5,736 nt of DNA, from positions 1 through 5,736 of the forward strand of contig DUZI01000161.1 in assembly GCA_013349595.1 (NCBI GenBank), read 5' to 3'. Below are positions 1 to 5,614 of the stretch, in pieces. Below the pieces are notes generated by a model, which did not search any database, was not told the origin of the DNA, and saw nothing but the letters and a program-made list of their open reading frames with translations. The position numbers and the translations under genes were made by a program. The number at the start of each line of letters is the position of its first letter. Position 1 is the first letter of the stretch. This stretch comes from Nitrospirota bacterium (GTDB taxonomy: Bacteria; Nitrospirota; Thermodesulfovibrionia; Thermodesulfovibrionales; Dissulfurispiraceae).

Positions 1-1
1 A

Positions 2-157
2 CAACGGGCTCTATCTAAATTAGTCAATCTTGATAAGGCAGACTATGCAGTATTTACAGGCATACAGATACACGGACCAGATGGTATGAATTATGTATCT
101 CCAGACATTTGTTATGCCATAATTGACAAGGCAAAAAAAGATATTTCTCTCAAATAA
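2..157 (+). CDS. C-terminal end of an unrecognised protein (5' end outside window)
   Basis: An open frame enters from the left edge and runs 51 codons to TAA. The visible part has a mixed alpha/beta look: an AVFTGIQIHG strand-like segment, then SPDICYAIIDKAKKD as a probable helix, then a lysine-rich tail. It has no transmembrane segment and no motif I recognise. The stop lies three bases before the ATG of the decayed response regulator, so the two were probably co-transcribed. That context could mean the protein belonged to the same signalling unit, but it does not resemble a histidine kinase C-terminus. Codon usage looks like real coding sequence and there is no lesion in the visible part. 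Function unknown. Confidence 0.6.
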   Translation, partial: QRALSKLVNLDKADYAVFTGIQIHGPDGMNYVSPDICYAIIDKAKKDISLK

Positions 158-160
158 AAA

Positions 161-1448
161 ATGAATTTGTAAATAATTTCATCACGAGATAGAGACATAT
201 ATCAAGCTATTCAATCTCAAGGGATATCAATAAAAACCTTGAGGTTAAAGCCTCGTGATGATATAAGAAAGCAAAACCATGTCAACAATTATGACTTTGC
301 CATCCTTGACCTTGATGATTTAGGATGGCAAGATAAACTCAATTGCCTCAGAAACAACATTCCAGTAATTACCATCTCCACCTCAGACATCAAAAAAGCA
401 GTCTTTGCACTCAAAAAATGGTGCCTTAGATTATTTAGAAAAACCAGTTGAAAATATAAATTGGAAAGAAGTATTTTTGCCTTTTCAGAGTCTTTCAATG
501 GATGACTCTATGAGTGAGTATATAATTGGTAAGAGTAAAATCATGAAAGAAGTCTTTGAAATTATCAAAAAGGCATCTTTAACAGATACTAATGTACTGA
601 TTACTGGAGATAGTGGGACAGGAGAAAAGAACTTGTTACAAAGGCAATACACAAGTTAAGCAATAGAAAGAATCTGCCTTTTGTCACTCTTAACTGTTCA
701 GCTTACCAGATACACTCATTGAATCAGAAATCTTTGGCTTTGAAAAAGATTCATTTACTGGTGCAGTTTATAGCAACAAAGGTATCTTTGAAACCACAAA
801 TAGAGGCACCCTATTGCTTGATGAGATAGGAGATGTATCTTTATTATTTCAGACAAAGGTTTTGAGAGTCTTACAAGAAGCTGAATTCATAAGGCTTGGT
901 GGAACCGAAAATATTAAAATAGATGTAAGGTTAATTACTGCAGCCAACAAAAATATAGGTAAACTAATCTCAAAGGGTGTCTTCAGGGAAGATTTATTAG
1001 ATTGAATGTAATCAACATACACATGCCACCACTGAGAGAAAGAAAAGAGGATACACCCGTATTGATTAAGCATTTCCTCAAAAAACACAATACAAAAAGA
1101 AGTGATCTTTGTAGTAAAGGGCATTTCTGAAGAGGCACTCGCTCGTCTATTTGATTACAGTTTTCCTGGAAATGTAAGAGAGGTAGAAAATATTATTGAG
1201 AGGGCAGTATCACTTGCTTCTACATCAGAGATATTGCCATCAGACTTACCAACCATTATTTATGAAAAGAAAACAAATAATAAAAAAATCTGCCTAAATT
1301 AAAAGAAGCCCTTGAGAATGCTGAAAAAGAAACAATCATCTCTGCACTTAATGAATCAGGCTGGAATATATCAAGGGCATCAGTTTTACTTGGTGTTTAT
1401 AGACAATTTCTACAAAAAAAGATTAAAAATCTTCATATTAATAAATAA
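161..1448 (+). pseudogene. Decayed sigma-54-dependent response regulator (NtrC/AtoC family)
   Basis: Joining frames rebuilds a protein of about 430 residues with the usual order: receiver, AAA+ sigma-54 interaction domain, Fis-type helix-turn-helix. Receiver signs are YDFAILDLDD (phospho-Asp region) and ALKNGALDYLEKPV (conserved Lys). The AAA+ domain shows the start of Walker A (GDSGTG, about 606-623), a GAFTGA-like loop reading DSFTGA (748-765), Walker B LLLDEIGD (812-835), FREDL and the FPGNVREVENIIERAVSL segment. The C-terminus (NESGWNISRASVLLGV) is the DNA-binding helix-turn-helix. Lesions seen: TAA at 170-172 (codon 4 after ATG 161); one extra A in the A-run 413-418; a frame change at about 624-628 inside Walker A; one base lost at about 701-703; about four bases lost at 994-998; and frame changes near 1085-1103 and 1281-1300. 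The receiver also lacks the usual acidic pair near its start (IISSRD instead of a VDDD-type motif). No active protein is expected. Such proteins normally hydrolyse ATP to open sigma-54 promoter complexes. Confidence 0.93.
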
Positions 1449-1897
1449 AAACACTTTTTCAAAAAAACCTTAATAATCCTTTATAAAATTATCCTTTAAT
1501 AAGTGTAAAACTAACCTAAACAAATTATTCGGGGCAATGAAAATTATAGGTCTTCATGATTTAAATCTTCATTATTAGACATATCAAGGCAAATCGTTGT
1601 TTCATTTTAGCCACAAATGCTTATTGCACAACCAATTGCCATGTAATGCCAATGTCATAATGTAATAATATACCAAAATTAAAATGTCCTATTTACCTAA
1701 CTTTCCTTTTATACACTACAATCTAAAAAGGTTAAAATCCTCTTTAGTTCATTGGTTAATGTAACATTCAGTTAAAGTCTTTATAACTGTCTTCAGGATT
1801 GTATATGACCGTAAGTTTGTCTCCTTTAGAATCAAAGGTTTTTATGATAAACCTTAGACAATAAAATAAGTAGGGATTTCATTAAATTAGTTTGTAG
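1449..1897 (+). other. Gene-free stretch between two pseudogenes
   Basis: About 450 AT-rich bases without a credible gene on either strand. The last ~45 bases may hold a little more of the transposase remnant that follows. The frame starting near 1854 reads LDNKISRDFIKLVC, which resembles the helix before the AYNLWNFF-type segment of IS1380 transposases, but stop codons and a frame change separate it from the clear part. A short direct repeat of ATCCTTTA (1476-1483 and 1491-1498) is present and probably incidental. I see no promoter, terminator or RNA gene I would defend. Confidence 0.5.
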
Positions 1898-2326
1898 TGG
1901 AATTTTTTTGGGAGAAAGTTAGGTAGTATGGTTCAGCCAACTATGAAAACAATGAGATACAAAATTTTTGCTGTTGGCGGGTATATCATAAAAGATGGAA
2001 ATAGACGCATTTTGAAGCTTTGCATAGTTATGAGAAGAAGGCAATGATTTTGAAGGACCTTAAAATAGCGATAGGAAGGGCTGTTTCAGGCTTTTTATAA
2101 TCGACAAATTTTATTTAATTTTGCTTTATTCATTATAATGCAATGCCTTATGACAAAGCCCTAGGAACTTTTTTTATAAGGTATCGTATAAAAATCCTTC
2201 ACCAGCCCTTCCTATCTTACTTGCAGATTTTACTAAGCTTTTTAGTTCTATCGCTATTTTTGGGAAGGATTATGGGGTAAGACAAAGTCTTTTACCTTGC
2301 TTGCACATTTTCCGTTAAAACTCTAA
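1898..2326 (+). pseudogene. 3' remnant of an IS1380-like transposase, interrupted by a small insertion element
   Basis: The frame from 1898 reads WNFFGRKLGS, then MKTMRYKIFAVGGYIIKDG, then RRILKL. This matches my recollection of the C-terminal part of IS1380-family (DDE) transposases. It continues to a TGA at 2045-2047, where a Trp is expected, and one extra T follows. The reading then stops at GAAGGA (2052-2057), where a ~206 bp element is inserted. On the far side the same frame resumes at the duplicated GAAGGA (2264-2269) and reads EGLWGKTKSFTLLAHFPLKL before TAA 2324-2326, which restores the expected WFEGLW ending. Only about 75 codons of a protein normally over 400 residues remain, so the 5' part is gone. 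The remnant converges on rimI, whose stop is 43 bases away. The family name rests on motif memory, not on a search. Confidence 0.75.
2058..2263. mobile_element. MITE-like palindromic element, copy 1
   Basis: A non-coding element of about 206 bp, 92% identical to the copy at 5334-5539 (16 mismatches, no gaps, over the 209 bases compared at 2062-2270). Its ends form a terminal inverted repeat: 2062-2074 pairs perfectly with 2248-2260, and the outermost bases are CC and GG. A second perfect 14-bp pair (2070-2083 with 2203-2216) and an 8-bp pair (2092-2099 with 2187-2194), separated by an 8 x 8 internal loop, let most of the element fold into one long hairpin. It is flanked by GAAGGA on both sides (2052-2057 and 2264-2269), the expected target duplication. 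It sits inside the transposase remnant. It carries no ORF, so it would need a transposase from elsewhere; IS1380-type enzymes make short duplications and are one possibility (inference). Confidence 0.85.
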
Positions 2327-2369
2327 TGACAATTCTGGTTTTAATCCCAGCTAATACTGTTGGCTTAAG

Positions 2370-2810
2370 TCAAAGCCCTTTAATCATAAAAATCCCGTCA
2401 TCTGTTGGATTGACATAATAATCCTTTCTTATAGCTACACCTAAAAAGCCAAATCTTTCATAAATCCTTATTGCAGACTCATTATTTTTTCTTGTTTCAA
2501 GATATACAAATAAAGCCCCTTCATCTATAAGAGTTTGTAAAAGACTTGTCATTAAAAGATGACCAACACCCATTTCTCTAAATTTCTGATGGACAAAAAA
2601 ATTTAATATCTGTGCCTCATCTATGACAATCTTTGCTATGATATAACCAATAACCTGTCCTTTTAGCTCTGAGACAAGGGATACTGAATTTTTGTTTTCA
2701 ATCTCTTTGTAGAAAGAATCCCTTGACCAGTTGAGTTCAGGATATTCCTTCTGGATTGAGCATATTACGGATAAATCTTCTTTATGCATTAATCTAATTA
2801 TTGTCCTCAT
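2370..2810 (-). CDS. rimI: Ribosomal-protein-alanine N-acetyltransferase RimI (GNAT family)
   Basis: A 146-residue GNAT acetyltransferase, the usual length for RimI. RimI moves an acetyl group from acetyl-CoA to the N-terminal alanine of ribosomal protein S18 and, in many bacteria, to other protein N-termini. The acetyl-CoA binding motif is R78-E-M-G-V-G83, followed by a helix. LETRKNNESAIRIYERFGF (104-122) is the RimI signature. E105 and Y117 sit 12 residues apart, as do the catalytic Glu and Tyr of enterobacterial RimI. The ending KDYYVNPTDDGIFMIKGL matches the YYxxPxEDAxxM pattern. The ATG overlaps the tsaB stop as ATGA, so it is probably translated by coupling; I see no well-placed Shine-Dalgarno of its own. 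tsaB-rimI adjacency is common in bacteria and supports the call. Intact. Confidence 0.92.
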   Translation of the reverse strand: MRTIIRLMHKEDLSVICSIQKEYPELNWSRDSFYKEIENKNSVSLVSELKGQVIGYIIAKIVIDEAQILNFFVHQKFREMGVGHLLMTSLLQTLIDEGALFVYLETRKNNESAIRIYERFGFLGVAIRKDYYVNPTDDGIFMIKGL

Positions 2811-3484
2811 CTTTGAAGTTTAATCTCCGCCTCTGCCTTTCTATAATATTTAGGCTTGATTTCTACGGCAGTCTTTAAATTCCCCATTATAGCTTCTTGA
2901 TAACCTAATAAAGCAACGTTATAAGGTGAAGGATAAATACCATCACCCAATATAGCCATTTCATTAAGTGCCTTATCAATTTCTTTTCTATAAAGCAAAG
3001 CCCCTTCCCCTATAAAAATAGTCCTTTCGTTAATATATGGAAATATATCATAAACTTTTCCCACATGTTCTGGTATCAAGGTCTCAAGCCCTACACTTGA
3101 ATTTCTATATAATGCCCAATATACCTCACCCTTATGAGCATCAAGGATAGGACAAATGGGTTCTTTAACAAGGGCTATATTCATTGCAAGGGCTTTTAAG
3201 GTTGATACAGGTGCAATCAACTTGTCGGTTCCATAAGCAAGTCCTTTTACAGTTGACAATCCAACTCTAAGCCCTGTAAAAGAACCTGGACCAATCGCAA
3301 GTGCAAAGCAATCCATATCAAATATAGTGAGCCTAACACTCTTTAAGAGAAAGTCAATGAGTGCCATTAATCTCTCTGAGTAAATAGCTTTGATGCTAAG
3401 CCTTGCCTCTGCAATAAGCCTTTTATCCTCTACTATAGCAACACCTCCTGTAATTGTAGATGTCTCAAGGGCTAATATTTTCAA
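2807..3484 (-). CDS. tsaB: tRNA threonylcarbamoyladenosine biosynthesis protein TsaB
   Basis: A 225-residue cytoplasmic protein of the ASKHA fold (YeaZ). It partners with TsaD and TsaE to transfer threonylcarbamoyl to A37 of ANN-decoding tRNAs. Visible signs: the opening strand KILALETST, SERLMALIDFLL (about 36-47), the hallmark GPGSFTGLRVG at 65-75, and PKYYRKAEAE near the C-terminus. As expected for TsaB, the metal-binding HxxH motif of TsaD is absent. I chose the TTG at 3484 because it gives the standard MKILALETST start and has AGGAG five bases upstream. The longer frame to 3508 would add eight residues with no such support. The start lies inside the MFS gene's last codons (20-base overlap), and the stop overlaps the rimI ATG. 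Confidence 0.95.
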   Translation of the reverse strand: MKILALETSTITGGVAIVEDKRLIAEARLSIKAIYSERLMALIDFLLKSVRLTIFDMDCFALAIGPGSFTGLRVGLSTVKGLAYGTDKLIAPVSTLKALAMNIALVKEPICPILDAHKGEVYWALYRNSSVGLETLIPEHVGKVYDIFPYINERTIFIGEGALLYRKEIDKALNEMAILGDGIYPSPYNVALLGYQEAIMGNLKTAVEIKPKYYRKAEAEIKLQR

Positions 3485-4682
3485 GGTGTCTCCTAAAAAT
3501 AATAGCAAACATTAAAGTAGTCAACAATACTACTGACGAAAATAGCCTAAGTGCCTCCATTGTCCCCAATATATTAGCACAAAAACCTATTATTAAATTT
3601 CCTATAGGTGAAATCCCAAGAAATACAAAGACATAGAAACTAACTACCCTGCCTCTTAATTCATTGCTTACAGATTCCTGAATAAACCCATTACAAAGGG
3701 CAAGAAAGGTTACTAATCCCCAACCACTCATAATCATTGTTATCAAGGTCAGAAAAAAATTATCAGAGAATGAAATGATAAATAGAGATGAACTAAAGAT
3801 TATCGCTGAAAGAGGTATAAAGAGATCTTTACGACTAAAATCCTTTGCAAAGGCTATAATTATTGCCCCTATAAAAGAACCTAAGCCAACTGAAGCCATC
3901 AATATACTCAAACCCTTTACCCCTTTTTTAAATACCCCATCTGCAATGACTGGCATAAGATTGATATAAGGGATGGCAAAAAGACTAAATATTGCAATCA
4001 TCAAAAGTGCAAAGAATATAGCCTTATTACCAAAGACAAAATTCCATCCTTCCTTAAAACTCTTGAGCCCTCTATCTGTTTGTGCATTATAATTCGGCGG
4101 TATGTTTATTAAACACAAAACTATAAGGACAGGTATAAAGCTGATAGCATTAATATAAAAACAGGTAGTAATACCATAATATTGAATGATAAAACCAGCA
4201 AGCAGTGGACCTGTTATCCTTGCCAAATTAAAGATCGTTGAATTAAGTGCAATAGCATTAGTAATCTCGTCTTTACCTACAAGTTCTGTAAAAAAAGATT
4301 GCCTTACAGGTATATCAATTGAGTTTATCAAGCCAAATATAAATGCTAACAATCCAATATGCCAGATTTCAATAACTTTTATATCTGTCAATAGGGCAAT
4401 CACAAATGCTGGAATGATTGAAAGTCCTTGCGTAAATAGAAGGGTATTTCTCCTATTAAAGCGATCGGCAATCATACCGCCTATTAAGGTAAAGAAAAAT
4501 ATAGGTAAATAGGATAAAAAGGCAATAAGTCCAAGATAAAGTGGTGATTTAGTAAGAGAATACACAAGCCAACCTTGAGCAGTAGAGTGCATCCATGTTC
4601 CTGATAAAGAGACAATTTGGGCAAACCAGAATAATCTAAACTCCCTCACATACAAGGCTGGGAAATGTCTTTTTTCACTCAT
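3465..4682 (-). CDS. Major facilitator superfamily exporter (MFS_3 / EntS-like)
   Basis: A 405-residue inner-membrane protein with about 12 hydrophobic segments in two groups of six (roughly 14-193 and 221-396), joined by a polar loop near 195-220. The loop 2-3 motif is GGMIADRFNRRN (68-79), the MFS antiporter signature. IDIPVRQSFF (122-131), FNLARITGPLLAG (151-163) and SNELRGRVVSFY (339-350) are typical of the MFS_3 group that includes the enterobactin exporter EntS and many uncharacterised drug-efflux-like proteins. The substrate cannot be read from the sequence. The start is the ATG at 4682, with no clear Shine-Dalgarno; a short upstream frame ends as TAATG on this start and may give coupling. 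The gene leads the MFS-tsaB-rimI operon, though its function looks unrelated to tRNA modification. Confidence 0.9.
   Translation of the reverse strand: MSEKRHFPALYVREFRLFWFAQIVSLSGTWMHSTAQGWLVYSLTKSPLYLGLIAFLSYLPIFFFTLIGGMIADRFNRRNTLLFTQGLSIIPAFVIALLTDIKVIEIWHIGLLAFIFGLINSIDIPVRQSFFTELVGKDEITNAIALNSTIFNLARITGPLLAGFIIQYYGITTCFYINAISFIPVLIVLCLINIPPNYNAQTDRGLKSFKEGWNFVFGNKAIFFALLMIAIFSLFAIPYINLMPVIADGVFKKGVKGLSILMASVGLGSFIGAIIIAFAKDFSRKDLFIPLSAIIFSSSLFIISFSDNFFLTLITMIMSGWGLVTFLALCNGFIQESVSNELRGRVVSFYVFVFLGISPIGNLIIGFCANILGTMEALRLFSSVVLLTTLMFAIIFRRHLENISP
3490..3494 (-). promoter_or_regulatory. Shine-Dalgarno AGGAG deciding the tsaB TTG start
   Basis: AGGAG on the minus strand lies five bases before the TTG at 3484 and sits within the last codons of the MFS gene. 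It is the reason for preferring the TTG start over the longer frame. Confidence 0.8.
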
Positions 4683-4730
4683 TAGGTTTTCATTTTAGGT
4701 AAAAAGGACTTAAGAAGCTTATCTTTTAAA

Positions 4731-4862
4731 CTATGATTCCTCAACAATTATTGCCTTCTTATGAGCAGAAATAATAGGTTGATAATGAAAAATAACAGAG
4801 TTATTGTGTATAACTTCTTGAAAAATTATGTAATCTTGATTATCAGAATACTGGTATGTCAT
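4731..4862 (-). pseudogene. Possible N-terminal fragment of an EAL-domain (c-di-GMP phosphodiesterase) gene
   Basis: A 43-codon frame from ATG 4862 contains FQEVIHNNSVIFHYQPIISA followed by HKKAIIVEES and then TAG. The pattern of a helix, a beta strand, YQPI and a second strand resembles the first ~30 residues of EAL domains (consensus near FQPIV...GxEAL), but the frame ends just where the EAL triad should appear. A second open stretch of 21 codons in another frame (4682-4747, ending KSFLPKMKT) runs to TAATG on the MFS start and could be the other end of the same broken gene. There is no clear ribosome binding site. The catalytic residues are absent, so no activity is expected. A chance short ORF is the main alternative. 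Confidence 0.35.
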
Positions 4863-4899
4863 ATATATTATGCTGAAAATGAGGCAAAGAATAGATAAG

Positions 4900-4972
4900 T
4901 GGAGCTGAGCGGGATCGAACCGCCGACCTTCTGAATGCCATTCAGACACTCTCCCAACTGAGCTACAGCCCC
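4900..4972 (-). tRNA. tRNA-Ala (anticodon GGC)
   Basis: The minus strand folds into a full 73-base cloverleaf. The acceptor stem is GGGGCTG with CAGCTCC and includes the G3:U70 pair that identifies alanine tRNAs. The D stem is GCTC/GAGT; the anticodon stem is TCTGA/TCAGA around loop ATGGCAT (anticodon GGC, reading GCC and GCU); the T arm is GGCGG/CCGCT with loop TTCGATC; the discriminator is A. The terminal CCA is not encoded, so it must be added enzymatically. A full-consensus promoter lies just upstream. I see no terminator before the downstream genes. Confidence 0.97.
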
Positions 4973-4981
4973 GAGTTTGAA

Positions 4982-5011
4982 ATTATAGAGATTTAATATG
5001 AACAGTGTCAA
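4982..5011 (-). promoter_or_regulatory. Consensus sigma-70 promoter of tRNA-Ala
   Basis: On the minus strand TTGACA (5011-5006) and TATAAT (4987-4982) are both perfect matches to consensus, separated by 18 bases. The -10 box ends nine bases before the mature tRNA 5' end, so transcription would start at or within a few bases of it, leaving almost no leader. With no terminator evident after the tRNA, read-through into MFS-tsaB-rimI is possible (inference). Confidence 0.87.
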
Positions 5012-5075
5012 GAATAAATAATTTTACTGTTGGTTTTATTTTATAATTCAACTAATTAATTAATATTTCTTGTAT

Positions 5076-5258
5076 TTACACATACAAGTCAATACCAGAA
5101 CTTGATGATGCAATTACTGAGTTTGCCAAATTGCTTAACAATTTAGCCATCTGTTGGTCTGCTTCAATAGATTTTTTAATTAACTCTGTGTTTATAATTA
5201 TTTGAGTATTTAATTGAATTGCTTGAGTACCTATAGCAACTAAACCTATCTCTGACAT
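5076..5258 (-). CDS. Small protein resembling the YjfB putative motility family
   Basis: A 60-residue acidic-to-neutral protein, largely predicted alpha-helical. The pattern is a short N-terminal segment, then QAIQLNTQIIINTELIKKSI and an amphipathic helix DQQMAKLLSNLANSV, ending SSGIDLYV. Length, a single long helix with LIKK, and the IDLYV ending match the YjfB-like putative motility proteins (about 60 residues, ending in ID.xV), whose biochemical role is not established. The ATG is well supported by AGGGGG six bases upstream (5270-5265). A TATAAT at 5295-5290 may be the -10 of its promoter, with only a weak -35. The gene stands alone between insertion element copy 2 and tRNA-Ala. The family assignment is from pattern memory; the ORF itself is more certain than the name. 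Confidence 0.5.
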   Translation of the reverse strand: MSEIGLVAIGTQAIQLNTQIIINTELIKKSIEADQQMAKLLSNLANSVIASSSSGIDLYV

Positions 5259-5264
5259 GTAATG

Positions 5265-5270
5265 CCCCCT
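5265..5270 (-). promoter_or_regulatory. Ribosome binding site AGGGGG of the YjfB-like gene
   Basis: AGGGGG on the minus strand, six bases before ATG 5258. It supports this short frame being translated. Confidence 0.6.
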
Positions 5271-5289
5271 ACTTAAATTTTTTATTTTA

Positions 5290-5295
5290 ATTATA
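5290..5295 (-). promoter_or_regulatory. Possible -10 box of the YjfB-like gene
   Basis: A perfect TATAAT on the minus strand, about 31 bases upstream of the ATG. The -35 region is only TTTAAT at an 18-base spacing, so the assignment is weak in such AT-rich sequence. It lies between the gene and insertion element copy 2, so transcription would not need to cross the element. Confidence 0.35.
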
Positions 5296-5333
5296 TCGTA
5301 TCAATATAGAAAAATTAAACTATATATTTGATA

Positions 5334-5539
5334 CCCAAAATAGCGATTGGAAGGGCTGTTTCAGTATTTTTATAATCGACAAATTTTATTTAATTTTGCT
5401 TTATTCATTATAATGCAATACCTTATGACAAAACCCTAGGAACTTTTTTTATATGGTGTCGTATAAAAATTCCACACCAGCCCTTCCTATCTTACTTGCT
5501 GATTTTATTAAGCTTTTTAGTTCTATCGCCGATTTTGGG
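5334..5539. mobile_element. MITE-like palindromic element, copy 2
   Basis: The second copy of the ~206 bp element, in the same orientation as the copy at 2058-2263 and gap-free against it. Its ends are CCCAAAAT (5334-5341) and ATTTTGGG (5532-5539), a slightly longer terminal repeat than copy 1 shows on its left. Internal pairs are conserved: 5349-5358 with 5478-5487, and 5367-5374 with 5462-5469, again separated by an 8 x 8 internal loop. The stretch 5367-5418 is identical to copy 1, while the internal-loop bases differ. No clear target duplication remains. It lies between the 3' end of rpoC and the YjfB-like gene. It encodes no protein. Confidence 0.83.
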
Positions 5540-5551
5540 GAGGATCAGTTA

Positions 5552-5603
5552 GGACACATCATTATAATCTTAGTCATTTATATAATAATCAATAGATGTG
5601 TCC
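5552..5603. repeat. 9-bp inverted repeat GGACACATC / GATGTGTCC
   Basis: Perfect 9-base arms at 5552-5560 and 5595-5603 with a 34-base AT-rich spacer, starting 11 bases beyond the rpoC stop. It could be a weak transcription barrier after rpoC, a relic end of a small mobile element, or a REP-like site. The long spacer and lack of a T-run argue against a standard intrinsic terminator. Confidence 0.5.
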
Positions 5604-5614
5604 CTATTTATTCA

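Noticed and set aside
849..1124. Minus-strand 91-codon frame within the response regulator pseudogene
   Set aside because: It is the antisense shadow of conserved AAA+ domain codons and has no family resemblance.
1476..1498. Direct repeat ATCCTTTA as an operator or CRISPR-like unit
   Set aside because: Only two short units in very AT-rich sequence; chance is a sufficient explanation.
2084..2102. Continuation of the transposase frame into the element (…GRAVSGFL then stop)
   Set aside because: The same residues appear in copy 2 with no transposase in front of it, and the true transposase ending resumes after the element.
2276..2296. Hairpin GGTAAGAC...GTCTTTTACC as a terminator after rimI
   Set aside because: The stem has a two-base bulge and no T-run follows. 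The bases are explained by the transposase remnant.
3484..3508. Longer tsaB start at 3508
   Set aside because: It adds eight residues not found at the start of TsaB proteins, whereas the TTG at 3484 has a good AGGAG and yields the standard N-terminus.
3775..3969. Plus-strand 64-codon frame inside the MFS gene
   Set aside because: Antisense shadow with no ribosome binding site or recognisable motif.
4186..4512. Plus-strand 108-codon frame inside the MFS gene
   Set aside because: Antisense of hydrophobic transporter codons; the opposite strand has clear MFS motifs.
4731..4949. Minus-strand 72-codon frame overlapping tRNA-Ala
   Set aside because: Its first third is the tRNA read as protein. 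Only the part downstream of the tRNA, from ATG 4862, may be meaningful.
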